From: an uncultured Elusimicrobiales bacterium
GTDB taxonomy: Bacteria > Elusimicrobiota > Elusimicrobia > Elusimicrobiales > Elusimicrobiaceae
Reading direction: 5' to 3'
Assembly (NCBI GenBank): GCA_905235355.1
Contig: CAJOLM010000050.1
Location: 1-7,780 of the forward strand
DNA: 7,780 bases
Part shown: positions 6,098 to 7,780 of the stretch, one piece after another
Numbering within the stretch: position 1 is the first letter of the stretch
Layout of the letters: the number at the start of each line of letters is the position of its first letter
Program-made: the position numbers and the translations under genes
The notes under the pieces: generated by a model
What the model was told of the DNA's origin: nothing
Database searches by the model: none
Seen by the model: only the letters and a program-made list of their open reading frames with translations

Positions 6098-6099
6098 AT

Positions 6100-7005
6100 A
6101 TGACAGCACAAATACCTAGCTGGCTTAAAGAAATGGTCGGGCGCAATAAAGCTGCGCTGCGTACCCAGCAAGCACTTGAGGCGCAAAACGGATTAGACCG
6201 CGCGGCGCTTCACACTGTCTGCGTGGAAGCCAAATGCCCCAACCGCGGGGAGTGTTTAAACTGCGGTGATGCAACCTTTATGATTTTGGGCGGCTTTTGT
6301 ACGCGCGGCTGCAAATTTTGCGCGGTTAATAAACAAAAACCGCTGCCGCCTGATCCGGCAGAGCCACAAAAAGTAGCAGGTACCGTGCGGGATTGGCATA
6401 TCCGCTATGCGGTGCTTACGTCCCCGACGCGCGACGATTTACCTGACGGCGGGGCCGGGCATTTTGCAGCCGTCATGCGGACTATTTACGCGGCTACACC
6501 GGACGTATTAACCGAGCCGCTTATTCCGGATTTCCGCGGTCAAATGAAAGATCTGCAAACCGTTTTAGATGCCGGTCCTGCGGTGCTGGCGCACAATATT
6601 GAAACCGTACCGCAACTGTATCATGAGGTACGTATCGGGGCTGATTATAAGCGTTCCCTGGATTTGCTGGCCTATTGCAAAAAGGCCGCGCCACAGGTAC
6701 TAACTAAATCCGGCATTATGCTTGGGTTGGGGGAAACAGAAACACAAATCAAAGCCACCCTGCAGGATTTGCGCGCAGCGGGGGTGGATTTAGTAACGAT
6801 TGGACAATATCTTGCCCCGTCTAAACAGCATCATGAAGTGTTGCGCTATGCCGAGCCTGCCGAATATGCCATGTGGCAAGAATATGCCCGGTCCATTGGC
6901 TTTTTGGGCGCAGCGTGCGGGCCTTTGGTGCGCAGCAGTTACCGTGCCGGAGCTTTGTACCGGGAAGCAAAATTGCAACAACAAATGAGTGCAAAAAAGT
7001 TATAA
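6100..7005 (+). CDS. lipA: Lipoyl synthase
   Basis: LipA inserts two sulfurs into protein-bound octanoyl chains to make the lipoyl cofactor of 2-oxoacid dehydrogenases and the glycine cleavage system. The 301-residue product has the auxiliary-cluster motif CX4CX5C (C41, C46, C52), the radical SAM motif CX3CX2C (C67, C71, C74) and the terminal RSSY motif (278-281), whose serine binds the auxiliary cluster. TSPTRDDLPDGGAGHF corresponds to the conserved TSV-RDDL-DGGA segment, with Pro in place of the usual Val. The frame is open far upstream across the divergent gene, but MTAQIPSWLK is the natural N-terminus. No Shine-Dalgarno site precedes it, and TATAAT lies 9 nt upstream, which suggests a leaderless mRNA. 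LipB and lipoate-dependent enzymes are not in the window. The stop codon (7003-7005) lies within the -10 box of the next gene. Confidence 0.95.
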   Translation: MTAQIPSWLKEMVGRNKAALRTQQALEAQNGLDRAALHTVCVEAKCPNRGECLNCGDATFMILGGFCTRGCKFCAVNKQKPLPPDPAEPQKVAGTVRDWHIRYAVLTSPTRDDLPDGGAGHFAAVMRTIYAATPDVLTEPLIPDFRGQMKDLQTVLDAGPAVLAHNIETVPQLYHEVRIGADYKRSLDLLAYCKKAAPQVLTKSGIMLGLGETETQIKATLQDLRAAGVDLVTIGQYLAPSKQHHEVLRYAEPAEYAMWQEYARSIGFLGAACGPLVRSSYRAGALYREAKLQQQMSAKKL

Positions 7006-7006
7006 T
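7001..7006 (+). promoter_or_regulatory. -10 box of the lipoprotein gene, overlapping the lipA stop
   Basis: A perfect TATAAT ends exactly 6 nt before the ATG at 7013, so the expected +1 is the A of the start codon. The lipA stop codon TAA is bases 3-5 of the box. No clear -35 was found. Confidence 0.55.
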
Positions 7007-7012
7007 ACTGCT

Positions 7013-7390
7013 ATGAAAGTCCGTTTTATTTTACCATTATGTATTTTGTTAGGAGCTTGCGCCGGAAATCCGCCGGAGTGGTGGAATCCGTCGGGAGCGC
7101 ACGCAGCAAAAACCGAACAAGCCGCTGCTGCCCCTGCCGCTTCGTCTGCCCGTGCGCCGCAAACAGGTGATGATTTGATGCTCGTGGAGCAAAATATTGA
7201 CACGGTAGATGATGATTACGAAGAAATGGATTTGACGGAAAAATCTGCCCCGGTGCAAGAGCAAACAGCGCAAGCGGCTGATAAATCCCAAGCTGCCACT
7301 CCCGCTGCCAAACAAGAACACATTATTCCTACTGTAGAAGAAAACTTACCGCAAGACGGCTCTCTGCCGCCGCCCAGCGTATTGCAATAA
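7013..7390 (+). CDS. Small predicted lipoprotein of unknown function
   Basis: The 125-residue product has a lipoprotein signal peptide: a short basic start (MKVR), a hydrophobic stretch and the lipobox LGAC with the lipidated cysteine at C16. The mature N-terminus CAGNPPEWWNPSG has a tryptophan pair. The rest is rich in Ala, Gln, Glu, Asp and Pro, with no predicted fold by eye, so it probably forms a flexible tether or a disordered region on the membrane surface. I do not recognise the family. A GTG at 6989 extends the frame 8 codons, but that would overlap lipA and put charged residues before the signal peptide, so ATG 7013 is chosen. No Shine-Dalgarno site is present, consistent with leaderless expression from the TATAAT at 7001. 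It follows lipA directly, possibly also reached by read-through. Confidence 0.72.
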   Translation: MKVRFILPLCILLGACAGNPPEWWNPSGAHAAKTEQAAAAPAASSARAPQTGDDLMLVEQNIDTVDDDYEEMDLTEKSAPVQEQTAQAADKSQAATPAAKQEHIIPTVEENLPQDGSLPPPSVLQ

Positions 7391-7408
7391 TTTTATCCCT
7401 TTTGACAC

Positions 7409-7442
7409 AAAAAAAGACCCCCCGATTACACATCGGAGGGTC
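7409..7442 (-). terminator. Strong intrinsic terminator for leftward transcription
   Basis: The stem GACCCTCCGA with TCGGGGGGTC (minus strand) has 9 of 10 pairs and a 7-nt loop, and is followed by seven T. On the plus strand no T-run follows, so its strong direction is leftward, from the region 7443-7780. It shares the 11-mer CCCCGATTACA with the third hairpin of the left-hand array (278-288), so it may descend from the same repeat family. Confidence 0.75.
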
Positions 7443-7780
7443 GTCACTTCGCATTTTGCATGTTGCCTTCCTTTTCTTTTAAGTCAGATCAAGCGATTTA
7501 AGCCACGGGACTCACGCCGCACATTAGCCGAACCAAATACATCAACTAACGCCCAGCAAATGGCCACAAACAGCACCAACGACATTTCCCTCACAGCTCG
7601 CTTTTACCGCGACCCCAGCCCGGGCACCACAACCACCCGCCACCGGGAAACTGAAACAACCGGCCCCATTACGGCCCAGCCACCTCAGCTACTACTCCGG
7701 GCACCCGGCCCTCACGGACCGACCACCCAACGGACCCCACATGCGATAATCAGGCTATCAATCGGCCGTCTCCCTAGCAC
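7443..7780 (-). other. Gene-poor, C-rich (plus strand) region; possible 3' part of an unidentified RNA
   Basis: No protein of recognisable family is encoded on either strand. From about 7600 to 7740 roughly half the plus-strand bases are C and few are T, so the minus strand is rich in G and T. That strand ends in a strong terminator, which implies leftward transcription of at least 330 nt that carries no sizeable gene. It could be a structured RNA, a long 3' untranslated region, or a decayed gene. I looked for tmRNA, RNase P, 6S and SRP hallmarks and found none convincing. The C-rich bias also keeps plus-strand frames open without implying a gene. Confidence 0.4.
7484..7585 (-). CDS. Possible 33-residue hydrophobic peptide
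   Basis: A short frame starting at ATG 7585 encodes MSLVLFVAICWALVDVFGSA, then a basic tail (NVRRESRGLNRLI). Residues 2-17 could span a membrane, with one Asp near the end. A purine-rich GAGG lies only 3 nt before the ATG, closer than ideal. The size and layout resemble small membrane peptides, including type I toxins, but the frame is short enough to occur by chance and no homologue is recognised. Confidence 0.2.
   Translation of the reverse strand: MSLVLFVAICWALVDVFGSANVRRESRGLNRLI

Noticed and set aside
5854..6099. Upstream extension of lipA in the same frame
   Set aside because: It lies antisense to the SpoIID-like gene; family length and the TATAAT box support the start at 6100.
7560..7780. 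Plus-strand reading frame open to the window edge
   Set aside because: It has no ribosome site. The frame is open because T is rare on this strand; the predicted Thr/Pro-rich peptide resembles no family I know.
7443..7780. tmRNA, RNase P RNA, 6S RNA or SRP RNA on the minus strand
   Set aside because: There is no tRNA-like CCA end or tag frame, no conserved RNase P core segments, no 6S-like rod and no SRP GGAAGCAGCC-type loop. A short GGTAAAAGCG segment recalls RNase P but the surrounding conserved parts are absent.

Overview
This window most likely comes from a member of the Elusimicrobiota, probably a gut-associated fermenter. The main evidence is a prepilin of a style I associate with that phylum (the QAFTLIELLVVVLIIGILAAIALPQYQKA-type N-terminus with a C-terminal cysteine pair), helped by an [FeFe]-hydrogenase maturase. 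The phylum call is recognition from memory, not a database result. All the main proteins fall into known families; the less ordinary material is in the non-coding DNA.

Layout. Positions 1-401 hold no convincing gene. They contain a 20-bp-period direct repeat (49-80), a promoter-like pair whose spacer is mostly a T12 tract (102-129), and five small hairpins (160-376). Each hairpin has exactly 9 nt in its loop although the stem sequences differ. Two more hairpins of the same design lie in frame inside the leader of the type IV pilin-like gene (402-989). Next, on the minus strand and read from right to left, come a SpoIID-domain secreted protein (6080-4011), tRNA-Ala(CGC) (3947-3871), asnS (3825-2527) and hydG (2417-1035). 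On the plus strand are lipA (6100-7005) and a small lipoprotein gene (7013-7390). The right end (7443-7780) has no recognised gene. It is very C-rich on the plus strand and ends in a strong terminator for leftward transcription, so it may be the 3' part of an unidentified RNA or a long untranslated region.

Expression logic. Two genes, the pilin and asnS, have clear Shine-Dalgarno sequences. Four genes (hydG, the SpoIID-like gene, lipA and the lipoprotein gene) have none. Instead a TATAAT-type -10 box lies 6-9 nt before the start codon, which would give leaderless or nearly leaderless mRNAs. The SpoIID-like gene and lipA diverge from only 19 bp, in which their two -10 boxes overlap in one palindrome. 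A strong promoter drives tRNA-Ala, and a terminator separates the tRNA from asnS with only 16 nt left before the asnS start codon, so asnS probably depends on read-through or on a promoter within the tRNA 3' end.

Functionally the genes are mixed: surface fibre (pilin), hydrogenase cofactor assembly (HydG), translation (tRNA-Ala, AsnRS), cell-wall remodelling (SpoIID-like) and lipoate synthesis (LipA). They do not form one pathway.
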